DNA from: Notamacropus eugenii
Lineage: Eukaryota; Chordata; Mammalia; Diprotodontia; Macropodidae
Assembly (NCBI RefSeq): GCF_028372415.1
Contig: NC_092876.1
Location: forward strand, 63,888,885-63,952,884
Reading direction: 5' to 3'
DNA: 64,000 nt
Of this stretch, positions 33,450-44,074 are shown one piece after another; position 1 is the first letter of the stretch, and each line of letters begins with the position of its first letter. The translations under genes and the position numbers were made by a program. Under the pieces are notes generated by a model. It was not told where the DNA came from. It did not search any database and saw nothing but the letters and a program-made list of their open reading frames with translations.

Positions 33450-34930
33450 CGGGGCAACAGTTTCCCATTTTTCAGTGTTTGTAACGCAGGGGCAGTGCGC
33501 TTTAAAAGTAGTAGGAGTGTTATTATCCGCATTCCACATTTTTTTTTGCTTTTGTGCCCTCAGCGCCTGGCACGGGTCAGAGCCTAGCGTACGTCATTCA
33601 TAAGAGCTGAATTTGGTTTTGCACAAGCAGGTTGCAAAGGACCCTAGGCTGTTACTAGGCAGAAGAGGGGGACCCTTCTTCCAAAGCAGCCAATCAGCGG
33701 CCTCCAGGGCACGAATGCCCTCTAGAGGTGACCATTAGGGCGTGCCGAAGTCCCCGGACAGTAGGCATCGATTCCCAGGCAAGTCAGTCCGTCCCCAAGC
33801 ATTAATGAAGCTCCTACAGGAGGGGCGCAAGATGATATTCGGAAGCCAGAGTCATCAAAACTGGCGATCAGTTAAAGAAAGAGAAAAGCAGATCCGTGAA
33901 ACAGATCAGGAAAGCAAAAATCAGAAATCATGAAGCTGAATACACTAGACATTAAATATGAATTCATTGAGGCAGACTTCGCACGATGCCTGCTCTGTGC
34001 CAGGGAGTTTGCAAATATCATTTCATCGGATCCTCTCCACTGCTCTGGGATGTGGGTGCTGTTATACGCTAATAGGAAATTTCAGACCCCCTGACTCCAG
34101 AGGCACCGTGTTCCTTACATCATATTCTACAATAAACTCAATTTAATATTGATCCAGAATATCAAAGATTACACCATCAAAATTAAAAGAGAACCAAACC
34201 GGGTGCCTTTCAGAGGTAGGAAATTCCAGTTACACAAAATGGGAAAGCTCCGCATGATCACGGTAGCCGGGGAAGGGAAACTTGACAGGGAAAAAGCCTT
34301 TGCAACAAAGATCCCTTATCCAAAATATAGAGAGAGAATTGGCATCAACATATAATAAATAAGATTTGAAAGCTGTTTTCCAGGAGATAATGTAGTCCAA
34401 GAATATGAACAAACAACTGTAAGCTATTAACAGACTTATGGAAGACTGCTCCACTAATACTAAAGGAAATACAAATCTAAAGAATCGGAGGTTTCACCAC
34501 CCACCCAGATAGCAAAGATAACAGAAACTGGAAATCATGTTGTAGGGGCTTCGGATAGACAGGCACATCAATGCAGCTGTGAACTGGAAAGTCATTTCGA
34601 ATGATTTTAAAAAGTGACTAAAATGAAATGATATTGAGCAAAGTTGGCCCCAACAGAAGGCGCCCATCTCCCTTCTTTGACAGGGGAGGATAATGTCAGA
34701 TAATGGGTCACTTTATGAGGACTGGCACATACACAGGGTATCAGCTTGCTGTGCTGATGCAAATTCCCTGTGTGGAAGAGGCTGCGGCACCTGCTTCTGG
34801 GAGAGTCCTGATAATGCGGAATGAAGTACCATAGAGAGATTTGAGTAAGGAGAGACCATCTGTAGCCACCTTTTCCCCTGGCTACAGAGCTAGAACTGGG
34901 CAACTAGTGACTAGAGCCTTGATCATTCTC
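33450..34930 (+). repeat. Distal promoter flank and L1 ORF2 3' fragment
   Basis: 33790-34080 holds short degenerate repeat pieces. 34100-34620 reads as the 3' end of a marsupial-type L1 ORF2 on the plus strand (aatatgaacaaacaactgta, aaggaaatacaaatctaaag), broken by stops. 34630-34930 is unique and includes an octamer ATGCAAAT (34757-34764). Confidence 0.5.
33715..33733 (-). promoter_or_regulatory. CTCF-like motif upstream of E2F2
   Basis: On the minus strand CACCTCTAGAGGGCAT matches 12 of 14 positions of CCASYAGRKGGCRS. A CCAAT motif lies just before it (about 33690). Weaker than the site at 9056. Confidence 0.35.
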
Positions 34931-35190
34931 ATTGGCTGCTCGGTATGACCAGCTCTCTGCTCTTGGTTGAGCTCTTTCACTGACAGCATGCTGTGAAACA
35001 AAATGGTGTAGGGGCTGACCAAGGAGTCCCTCGGTCTCTGGGGCTTTGTGACAATGGACCTCAGCCCTTTGTCCGACTCAATTTTATTCTTTTGATCTAG
35101 GTAAAGGAGATTAATCTGGAGGCTCCAACTTTGTGAGTTTTGAAAGGACAGGAGAGCAAACCTCCAGAAGTCTGGAAGCTGGAGAAACTA

Positions 35191-35206
35191 CTCTGGGATT
35201 TGTAGT
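35191..35206 (-). promoter_or_regulatory. ZNF143/THAP11-like motif
   Basis: The minus strand reads ACTACAAATCCCAGAG, close to the ACTACAAnTCCCA core of the ZNF143/THAP11 site. It is in unique sequence 2 kb upstream of E2F2. Confidence 0.4.
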
Positions 35207-35349
35207 CAGTTTATCTTCATTGACTTACCTCTGGAGCCAGGAATGACCATTCAGACCTAACCCAGTGGAATTCATGATAAGGGCTCATCTGGAATTCATA
35301 CTCTTTGACAGAACTTGGTGGGATCAATGCTATGTAAAAACTACCAAAT

Positions 35350-35489
35350 CTGGTGGTGGGGTAAATAGAGCATCAGCCTTGGAGTCAGGAGGACCTGAGT
35401 TCAAATGTGACCTCAGACACTTATTAGCTGTGTGACCTTGGGCAAATCACTTAACCCCATTGCCTCTTCTCCCGCATCGAAAAAAAAAC
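35350..35489 (+). mobile_element. tRNA-head SINE (WSINE-like) with poly(A) and target-site duplication
   Basis: Contains 'ggagtcaggaggacctgagt', 'gctgtgtgaccttgggcaaa', and ends in A(9). Flanked by CTACCAAAT at 35341-35349 and 35490-35498. The clean duplication and A-tail suggest a comparatively young insertion. Confidence 0.85.
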
Positions 35490-35674
35490 CTACCAAATTT
35501 AAGCCTGCTCTCTCGTAGAAGGGAGAAAGTACCCCCAGTGTGTTGGCAGAAAATAATTGTACTTTTGCCACTATTTTATTTTGAAGGTAAATATCTCTTT
35601 GTAAAAGCTAATTGATGTTACATGGTTAAATGAAATAGTGTTAGTCACTGTCAGGGAAGATCTAGGAGGACTCA

Positions 35675-36270
35675 CTTTGGTTTGTTTGTTTTTTGGTGGG
35701 AGGTAATGGGGCAAGTGACTTGCCCAGGGTCACACAGTTAGTAAGTGTCTGAGGCCAGATTTAAACTCAGGTCCTCCCAATTCCAGCTGATGTTCTATCC
35801 ACTACACCACCTAGCTTCCCAGAGGCCCTACTTTGGGTGAGTAAATCCAGAGCATAATCTATATAATTAGTTTTGATGAACTGTCTTTTGTTATTGTTGT
35901 TATGAGATGGGTCTGTAAGAGAGGTTGGAGGAGGGATGTATTGGAAAACGTAAATATCAAAAAAATTTATTTGTAAAATTTATAAAAAATGCTACACTCT
36001 TTGACCCAACAATTCAACTGCTAGGTTTAGACTCAAAGAAGGTCTGAAGCAAAATAAATCTGGTGTGCATCAAAGCATATAAGCAAGACTGCTGCATGCG
36101 TACGTGTGTGTGTGAACAAAATAAGTGCCCATCAGCGGAGTAGTGGCTAAACAAATTGTGATACATGAAGAATTTGGAGAAGCAAAGAAGACTTAAATGA
36201 ACAGAGTCCGCAGAAACAAGAAAGCAATGCACACAATGATTACAATGTGAACGCAATTAACAATTTAAAA
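35675..36270. repeat. Antisense SINE and L1 3' fragment
   Basis: 35675-35820 is an antisense tRNA-head SINE ('gcccagggtcacacagttag', 'tatccactacaccacctagc'). 36000-36260 is an L1 3' end on the plus strand ('tctttgacccaacaattcaa'). Confidence 0.6.
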
Positions 36271-36839
36271 AAAGAACACTTATAGCATTGCCCAAACTTA
36301 ACCCAGCTGAAGAGTTGATAAAGTATGCCCTGCTTCCTTCAGTTCAGATGAGTCATAGTGGAAGCCTATACTGCTAAGGTCTTTCTTGTGTTGAAAAAAA
36401 TTAAATATTTGTTTTAGAAAAGTGATCTCTGTTAAGGATCGATGACCAGATGAGGATTTGGGAGCGTGGTTGATCATGGAGAGGTCAGAAGCAGAACTAA
36501 ACCATTTCAAGAGTGTGCTCACTTTACCATCATTCTCTTCCTCAGATTATGCAAAACTATAACTGGAAACTACCTTTGTCTTTTTGTAGCTGCAAATCTC
36601 TGCCATCTTTTTTTTTTTTCACAGCAACTATAAATGTGAGTTGGATTTTTTTTGTTTTTAGTCCCAGAGTCCTTAAATAGCAGGGGAAATTCTATTGGCC
36701 AACTCTTTCTCCAATCAATTGCTTGTATATTAGAAGTAGACAGACCTATGAGGATTATTACTTGAATGTGCAGATATATCTTGCCTAGGTCTGGTCCAAG
36801 CAATAATGTGAAAGCTTAGGGTAAGGTTCCTTCAGTTGC

Positions 36840-37680
36840 TGAGGTGGCCCTTCTGCTTACCAAGGTCAACCCTTCTATATGCACCCTTGATCACACCCCC
36901 TCCCAACTTTTCCAACAAATTGACCCCCACTATCCTTCCCACTCTCTCTCTCTCTCACACACATCTTCATATTCCCCCCCCCCATCTACTGACTCCTTCA
37001 CTGCTGCCAATAAACATGTCCATGTCTCCCCCATTCCTTTATCCTACCATCCCCTCTAGCTATCATCCTGTATCTTTCTTATCCTTCATGGCCAAATTCC
37101 TCTTGAAAGCCATCTACATTCAGTACCCATCCTTCCTCTCTTCAGACTCTTTTCTAAGTTCTCTGCCATCTGCCTTCTGATCTCTTCACTCAGCTGAAAC
37201 TGTTCTCTCCAAAGGTACCAGTGATCTCTTAATTGCCTGTTCCAACCATCCTTTCTCAATTTTCATACTTTTTTTTTACTTTTAAAATCTTTAAAAAAAT
37301 TTTCTTTGTTTTGTTTTGTTTTTTGTTTTGCTTTTTTGGTCTATGTTTTCTTTTCTTTTTTTTTTTAAAATTTTAATACTTCTTGACCTCTCTGCAGCCT
37401 CTGACTCTATCACCTTTTTCTCCTAAATACTCTCTCCTCTATGGGTTTTCTAAGCCCTGCTCTCTCGTGATTCTCCTCCTTCCTGTCTGATCCCTCCTCA
37501 GTTTCTCTTTGCTGGACTTCATCCAGGTCACATCTACAAGCTTCAAGAGTCCCTGAAGGATCCATCCTAGGCCCTCTTCTCTCTTCTATTTATATGATCT
37601 TATTTGGTGATGTCATCAGCTCCCCTAGATTTGATGATCATCTGCCTGCATATGATTCTCAGATCTATAAATCAAGTCAA
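36840..37680 (+). repeat. L2 LINE reverse transcriptase fragment (sense)
   Basis: Degenerate L2 ORF: translation fragments KGTSDLLIACSNHPFSIF, TSLQPLTLSPFS, and FGDVISSPRFDDH followed by YDSQIY. The catalytic YADD block is eroded. A T-rich tract at 37260-37380 interrupts it. Pseudogenised. Confidence 0.65.
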
Positions 37681-37682
37681 GT

Positions 37683-39400
37683 CAACAACAAGCATTTATT
37701 AAGCGTCTACTGTGTGCCAGACACTGGAGATATAAAGAAAGCAAAAAAACCAAGAAGTCACAGTCTAATGCTGGAGACAACATGCCAACAACTATGTACA
37801 GACTACACAAAGGTAAATCATCACCGGAGGGAAGACACTTGTTATTCGTCCTTTCTTTTTGTAGAGGACCAATAAAATCATGAAATAATGTCTTAGCTCA
37901 TGGGTGTATTAGATTTAAGTGAGGCAGAGTTGCACAAAGTCATCAGCCTCACTCCCTCTGAGTCATCCAAGTCCAGCGGCAGAACAAAAATAAGGATGCT
38001 GGTGATGGCCCAGATGCAGGGAATGATCTTGGTGTCTTTGATGTCTGACCAAGCCCTGAGGCTCCACAGCGACTGCCTCAGTCACCTTTGTGACCCATAG
38101 AACAAATGGTTCTCATGTGCCCATTCTGCTGGGAAATCTTCACATGCTTGAGGTGGGCATCCCCCTGACTCACCAATGTGTTTGAGGCCTGTCAGTTAAT
38201 CTCAACGTGGTTTACACCATCGGCTGATAGTTTTACTAGGATACATCTGCTGCTTGTGCTACAGCGTCTTGGAGGTACAAGTGAGAGTGGGGAGAATCAG
38301 GTGGACACCAAAGGTGGATGAGCAGCACCCAAAGTGCTAGTCTTCCCTGAACATCCCGTACACCTGGGATTAAGGAGGATGGGGAAAGACTTCTTGCAAA
38401 AAAGTGAGATTTTAGTTGGGATCTGAAGGAAGCCAGGTAAACCAAGAGGCTCAGAGGAGGAGGGAGAGCATTCCAGGTATGGAGGGCAACAGGTGAAAAT
38501 GCATGGAAATGGGAGAGGGAATGCCATGTGAGGGCAACAACAGGGTGGCCATTGTCACTGGATTCCAGAACATACAGAGGAGAGTAAGGTGTAAGATGAC
38601 TGGAAAGGTAGAAAGGGGCGGGGTTATGAAGGGCTTTAAAAGGCTTAGGATTTTATATTTGATCCAAGAGGTAATAGGGAATCACAGGAGTTTATTGAAT
38701 GAAGGAGTGACATGGTCAGTCTTGTACTTGAGGAAGGTCAGTTTGACAGCTGAGTGGAGGATAGACTGGAATGGGGAGGGTTTGGAGACAGGAAAACCAA
38801 GGAGCAGGTTATTGCAATATGTGTTCATCCTTCATTGCCAAAGAAGACCATGCCATCAGAGAAATAATGACATGACTTGCACTTGACTTTGTTTTGAGTG
38901 AGTGAGGGCTGTGCAAGTCACCAGCCTCACTTCTCCTCCACAGCCATCTGAATCCAGTGACCAGATAGTCATCAGGATGACTGGAGATGACCCAGGATGA
39001 GGCAATTGGGGTTAAGTGACTTGCCCAAGGTCACACAGCTAGTGAGTATCAAGTATCTGAGGTGAGATTTGAACTCAGGTCCTCCTGACTCCTGCACTGA
39101 TGCTCTATCCACTCACCACCTACCTGCCCCTAGGTTATTGCGATAGGTGATGAGAGACTGTACGAGATGCAATTGGAGGAGAGAACGGGGAGGTTTATAC
39201 AAGAGATGTTAGGAAGGAAAAATCAACAGATCTTGGCAAGCGATTGGATATGAAGGGTGGTTGAGAGTGAAGAGTGAAGGATGACACCTAGGTTTTGAGC
39301 CTGGGAATCAGGAAGATGGTTATTACCCTGGACAGTAATAGGGATGTTTGGAAGCGGGGATGATGATTCAGGGAGGGTTGTGCTGTATGATGATGAAGAG
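37683..39400 (-). repeat. Antisense L2 split by an RTE 3' end and a tRNA-RTE SINE
   Basis: L2 antisense pieces at 37683-37840, 38340-38819 and 39132-39400 are collinear. An antisense RTE 3' end (about 37845-38335) and a SINE (38820-39131) interrupt them. The SINE is flanked by AGGTTATTGCAATA (38806-38819) and AGGTTATTGCGATA (39132-39145). Confidence 0.75.
38820..39131 (-). mobile_element. tRNA-RTE SINE, about 305 bp (copy 1)
   Basis: Reverse orientation: tail 'cattgccaaagaagaccatg', body 'acttgcccaaggtcacacag', tRNA-like head at the right. Two more close copies occur at about 46195-46500 and 62625-62930. TSD 13 of 14 bp. Confidence 0.8.
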
Positions 39401-39899
39401 TTCCCTGAGTGCACATATGAAAGAGGCAACCTGCCCCTTCTTCTCTCTCTTCTATCCAGCTTGGAAACTCAGTTGGTTCTGGAGGGGTATCCTGATTGGT
39501 CAAGGGCTGTTAGCATGTGACTGCCTTGATTTCTTTTGTGAATGACCTTTAGTGAATGAGTATCTTAATATGAAAATGTTTAGATCTCTACCTCATGATC
39601 TTTGAAAGGTCCAAATGTTAAGAGAGACCTTTGACTCAATGTCTGAAGCATTGATGGGAGTAACAGGGACTGAAGGCAGGTGTGGAAGTGCCTGTTACAG
39701 GTGAGGAAAGACAATCACCTGAGGATGGAGGCAACTTCAAGGAGCCCGAACCCTTCCATAGTGAAGGGCATGGCGCCTCAGAGCCCACCTGGGATGAGTG
39801 CCTGGTATGGATCTGTATCTAAGGAGAACTCAACTGAGGACTCTACAAAGGAAGAAGAGGATTCTCAGTACTAGGAGTTTACCAAATATATTCTCTACA

Positions 39900-40135
39900 T
39901 CTATGTTTCAGGGCAGTTACAGCACCTGGTCTGAAGTCAGGAAGACTTGAGTTCAAACGTGGCCTCAAACACTTATTGGTTGTGTGACCCTGGTGAAGTC
40001 ACTTCATTCTGTTTCCTCATCTGCAAAATGATTGGAGAAGAAAATGACAAACCACTCCAGCAACTTTGCCAAGAGAACCTCAAATGGGATCACAGAGTCA
40101 GACATGACTGGGAAAAAAAAAGACTAAACCACACA
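39900..40135 (+). mobile_element. tRNA-head SINE with BovB-like tail
   Basis: 'gaagtcaggaagacttgagt', 'aaccactccagcaactttgc', and 'cacagagtcagacatgactg' mark head, body and RTE-type tail, followed by an A-rich end. Confidence 0.7.
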
Positions 40136-40469
40136 TGTATGTCTCACTACGATTGTACTTTGTTTCAGTCTACTGGGTGAGGAGAGAGTGTGGCCCAGTT
40201 TCTAGAGAAATGTTTTAGATCAATTGTTCTTACTATAATTCCTTTCTTTCCTTTCAAATTAAATTAATTAATTTGGTTTTTTTACATTTATTTATTCAAA
40301 AAATTCTGAGTTCCAAATTCTCTCCCTCTCTCTTGCCCCTCCCTTCCACACTGGAGGGCACTTGCTACAATTTCCCAGTAAATCTTGTTTCTAAAAGCTA
40401 ATAGAGTCTGGCTAACTTATGTGAATAGAGAACAGAGGGTGGGGCAAGTGACAGTCCTAAGAATGAAGG

Positions 40470-40712
40470 GCAGCTAGGTGGTACGCTGGATAGAATGCCT
40501 CCCTCACCCGGAGTCAAGAAGACTCATCTCTATGAGTTCAAATTGGGCTGTGTGACCCTGGGCAAGTCACTTCACCCTCTTTGCCTCAATTTCTTCATCT
40601 GTAAAATAGGCTGGAGAAGTAAATGGCAAACCACTCCAGTACCCTTGCCAAGAAAACCCCAAATGGGGTCACAAAGAGTCAGACGTGACTGAAACGACAC
40701 AAGTACAAGAAC
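40470..40712 (+). mobile_element. tRNA-head SINE with BovB-like tail
   Basis: Starts 'gggcagctaggtggtacgct', includes 'gtgaccctgggcaagtcact' and 'ccaaatggggtcacaaagag', and ends in the RTE-like 'cagacgtgactgaaacgac'. Full-length appearance. Confidence 0.75.
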
Positions 40713-41138
40713 AAGAAACCTTTCCCTTCTTTCTTTGCCTTCCTCTCCATATTCCTTTGAGTGTATCCAGGTAAGTTACATGATTTTCCCTTAAATGGAC
40801 CGAATAGAAATCTATTACTTTCAGAATTACTTATCTGTTTTTTTTTTCCTTGCAAGTACCCTTTAAGTCCTACAATGTATTCCCAAAATAGGAAAAGGAA
40901 AAAATAATTAATGAGAGTCAAGAGATCTAGATTCAGATTATAGATCGTCCACCGTCTTGCTGGGGAACTCGAATAAATCACTTGAATTCTCTGGTCCTCA
41001 GTTTACTTATCTGTAACAAGAGAGGGACTGAAGTTCTTTGGTATTTCTTTAAGGTCTGTTTAATATTCTAAGGTTTCTCCCAGTGCAAACATCATCATCA
41101 AAAAGTCCTAAAGGTGTTCAGTAAATATTACTGATAGT

Positions 41139-41270
41139 ACTTATTGTCCATATTATACATGTCTGAACTTATACTATCAATAATTATCATCCATATCAAA
41201 AATTCCTAAAAGTGCTCAGTAAATTTTATTGATAGTATAAGTTCAGAAATGTGTAATATGGACAATAAGT
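41139..41270. repeat. Long near-perfect inverted repeat (45-bp arms, 42-nt loop)
   Basis: Arms 41139-41183 and 41226-41270 are reverse complements with two mismatches. A 40-bp segment (41099-41138) is also directly repeated, imperfectly, at about 41197-41238. No repeat family recognised. Confidence 0.9.
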
Positions 41271-41635
41271 CCTACAGGTGGTCAGGAAAACAACAGAATA
41301 TTCAGCATCATAAAATCTGAGCACTAAAAAGGACCTTAGAACATAAGCTAATAGAATTGAAAAGCCATTAGGAGACTATTGAGCAGACCACCCTCATTTT
41401 ATAGAGGAAACAGCCCCAGAAAGAGGAAGAAATGACCTCCCCAAAATCCCACTGTGAGTCAGAGGCAAAGCCAGGACTCTAGAACCCAGGTCTTTGGACT
41501 CCCAGACTAGAAAGTTTCCATTCATTATTTTCCAGCCTCAACCTTATTTCAGGCAGCATAGTCTATATACCAGCTCAACAGAGCTTTTAAATCTTTACTC
41601 ACCTGATTAAGCAGTTTGAATAAAGTCCTTTAGAC

Positions 41636-41868
41636 CAGAGGTGTCAAACTTAAAAGTGGATCTCCCTGTGGCCATTAACACTCCCAAGCACTGCCAGAAC
41701 CAGATTAAATGTAGTTGGGAATATTTTACAAAATAAATAAAAATACAATAGGACACAGATAACAGTAATTTGTGGTTTTCTAAGTCAATAAATAGCCCAA
41801 AGGGGTTCTTGCAAACAACTTACATCCACCCCCTTCCTCCTAGTTTTTATTTGCATTTGACAAGACTG
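41636..41868 (+). mobile_element. hAT MITE with 8-bp target duplication
   Basis: Begins CAGAGGTGTCAAACT and ends ATTTGACAAGACTG (inverted ends). Flanked by CTTTAGAC (41628-41635) and CTTTAGGC (41869-41876), 7 of 8 identical, the size expected for hAT. 233 bp, no transposase. Confidence 0.85.
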
Positions 41869-41879
41869 CTTTAGGCAAA

Positions 41880-43440
41880 CCTTTTACACCTCCCTAATTA
41901 ACTCACTCTCCCACTCTCCCCCTCTTCCCTTTTCCCTCTTAGCTTCTCCCTCCTCCCTGCTCCCACCCTCTAAACTGAGAACCCAGCTTCATGTTTTACT
42001 GAAGAAAATTGAGGTCATTGGTTGAGACCTGCCAGCCCGAAACATCACCGTCCTCATTCAGCCTGAAGGTACTTAATAACTATTAGTGAGTCCCCCTCCT
42101 CATCTCCCATAACTCCCATAACTCTTTTACCATCATTTCCTTCACCCCTTCGAACATGAAGGAAGAAATGATCCTTCTCTTTGCAAAGACCAAGCTTCCT
42201 CCAGCAGATCTGCCCCTCTATCATCTCTACTCTCTCTCTCTTGAACCTCTCCTTGCTTCCCTACTGCCTACAAACATGCCATTGTCTCCTCCAGTCTAGC
42301 TGAGGCAGTCTGGAGTCAGGAAGGCCTCAGCTTAAATGCTGCCTTAGACACTTGTGTGACCAGCGCTAGGCAAGATTGGACTGCGTGAAGCTCAAACGAG
42401 GTATTTGGAAAGTGTTTATCAGTGTCTCATACAGAATAGGCATTAGAGAAATCCTGAATTATTCCTTTCTCTTCTCCATTCATCTGGTATCTCTATTACC
42501 CTTTGTGGCTAAAATTCTTGGGAAAGTCATAATGGATGCCTCTCTTACTCCCTTGTTAACTCTTTATAGTCTGGCTTCTGACCCCATCATTCTATGGAAA
42601 CCGTTGTCTTCAAAGTTACCAATGATCTCTTAGTGGACAAATCCATTGGCCCTTTCTCCATCCTCATCCTCCTTTACCTTTCTATAGTCTTTGGTGTCAT
42701 GGATCACTCCTTCTTGATCCTCTCCTCTTTCTAGGTTTTGGGTACCCCACTATCTCCTGGATCTCCTCCTACCTATCTGACCGTTTCTTCTCAGTCTTCC
42801 TTGCCAGATCCTCACCCACGTCATACCAACTAACCATGGGTATCCCATAAGATGATGATTCTCACATGTGCCCATCCTGCCCCGACATCTCTGCTGATCT
42901 CCAGCTGCCTATCAGGCATCTTAAACTGGATGCCCCATAAACATGTTTAACTCAACACATCTAAAATAACATTCATTCTCTTTGCCCCCAAACCGTTCCC
43001 AGTTTCCAAACTTCCCCATTACTATTACCACCATCCTCCCAGACACCCAGGCTCACAACCTAAGTGTCATCCTTTATTCTTTACCATCTCACCCCACCCT
43101 CCCATCCAATCTGTTGCCAAGGCCTATGGATCATTCCTTTGCAACATCTGTCTAATATACTCCTTTCCCTCCTCTGATACTGCCCCCACCCTGGGGCAGG
43201 CCCTCAGTACCTCAGGCCTGGACTATTACAATAGCCTGGTATTTGGGTTGGGGGGGGGTCTGTCTGCCACAAACCACTTTCCACTCCAAGCCATCTTCCA
43301 TTCAGCTGCCAAAGTACTTTTTCCTAAAGTGCAGTTCTGACTATGTCATTCCTACTCAGTAAACTCCAGTGTCTTCTTATCATTTCCAGGATCAAATATG
43401 GGAATCTCTTTTTGGTGTTCAAAGTCCTTCATTACCTAGG

Positions 43441-43495
<55 letters not shown>

Positions 43496-43945
43496 ACACC
43501 CCTTTCCAGTCTTCTTACATCTTAATCCCTTCCAGTGACTCTGCCATGACCTTCCTTCAGTGCCACAAACAAGACACCCCATCTCCCAACTCTAGGGATT
43601 TCCCCTGGCTCTTCCCCCATGCCTGCAACTCTCTCTCTCCTTCCCTCCACTTCCTAGATTCCCTGGCTTCCTTCAAGTCTCAGCCAAAATACTTTCTAGG
43701 AGAAGTCTTTCCCAATTCCTCTGAGCTCTAGAACTGTTAATCATTTCCAATTTCCATTGTATATAGCCAGTTGTTGGTACATAGTTGTCTGCCTGTTGTC
43801 TCATCCCTTAGTTATGAGTACCTGGAGAGCAGGGACTGTCTCTTGCATCTTTTTGTACCCCTAAGATGTACCACTAAGCACAGTGGCCCTGGTACACAGC
43901 AGGTGCTTAATAAATGCTTATTGACTGACATTATTTACTCTGGGT
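41880..43945 (+). repeat. L2 LINE, long 3' portion with reverse transcriptase remnant
   Basis: The frame from 42612 gives KVTNDLLVDKSIGPFSILIL then FGVMDHSFLI, the L2 reverse-transcriptase block (family pattern KVTNDLL...LDLSAAFDTVDHS); the catalytic Asp of FDTVDH is lost. The copy continues to the typical end 'caggtgcttaataaatgctt'. A MIR (about 42295-42450) and a (CA)n run (43441-43498) interrupt it. Dead element. Confidence 0.75.
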
Positions 43946-44074
43946 TATTGACTATGACTTTTATCAGGGAATTGCATTATTGGAAGGACCTTAAGATCAT
44001 TTAGTCCTATCCTTTTATTTTTCAAGGAGAAAAATAAGGGCCAGCAAGGAAAGTGAATGGTTGGAGTTAGATAA

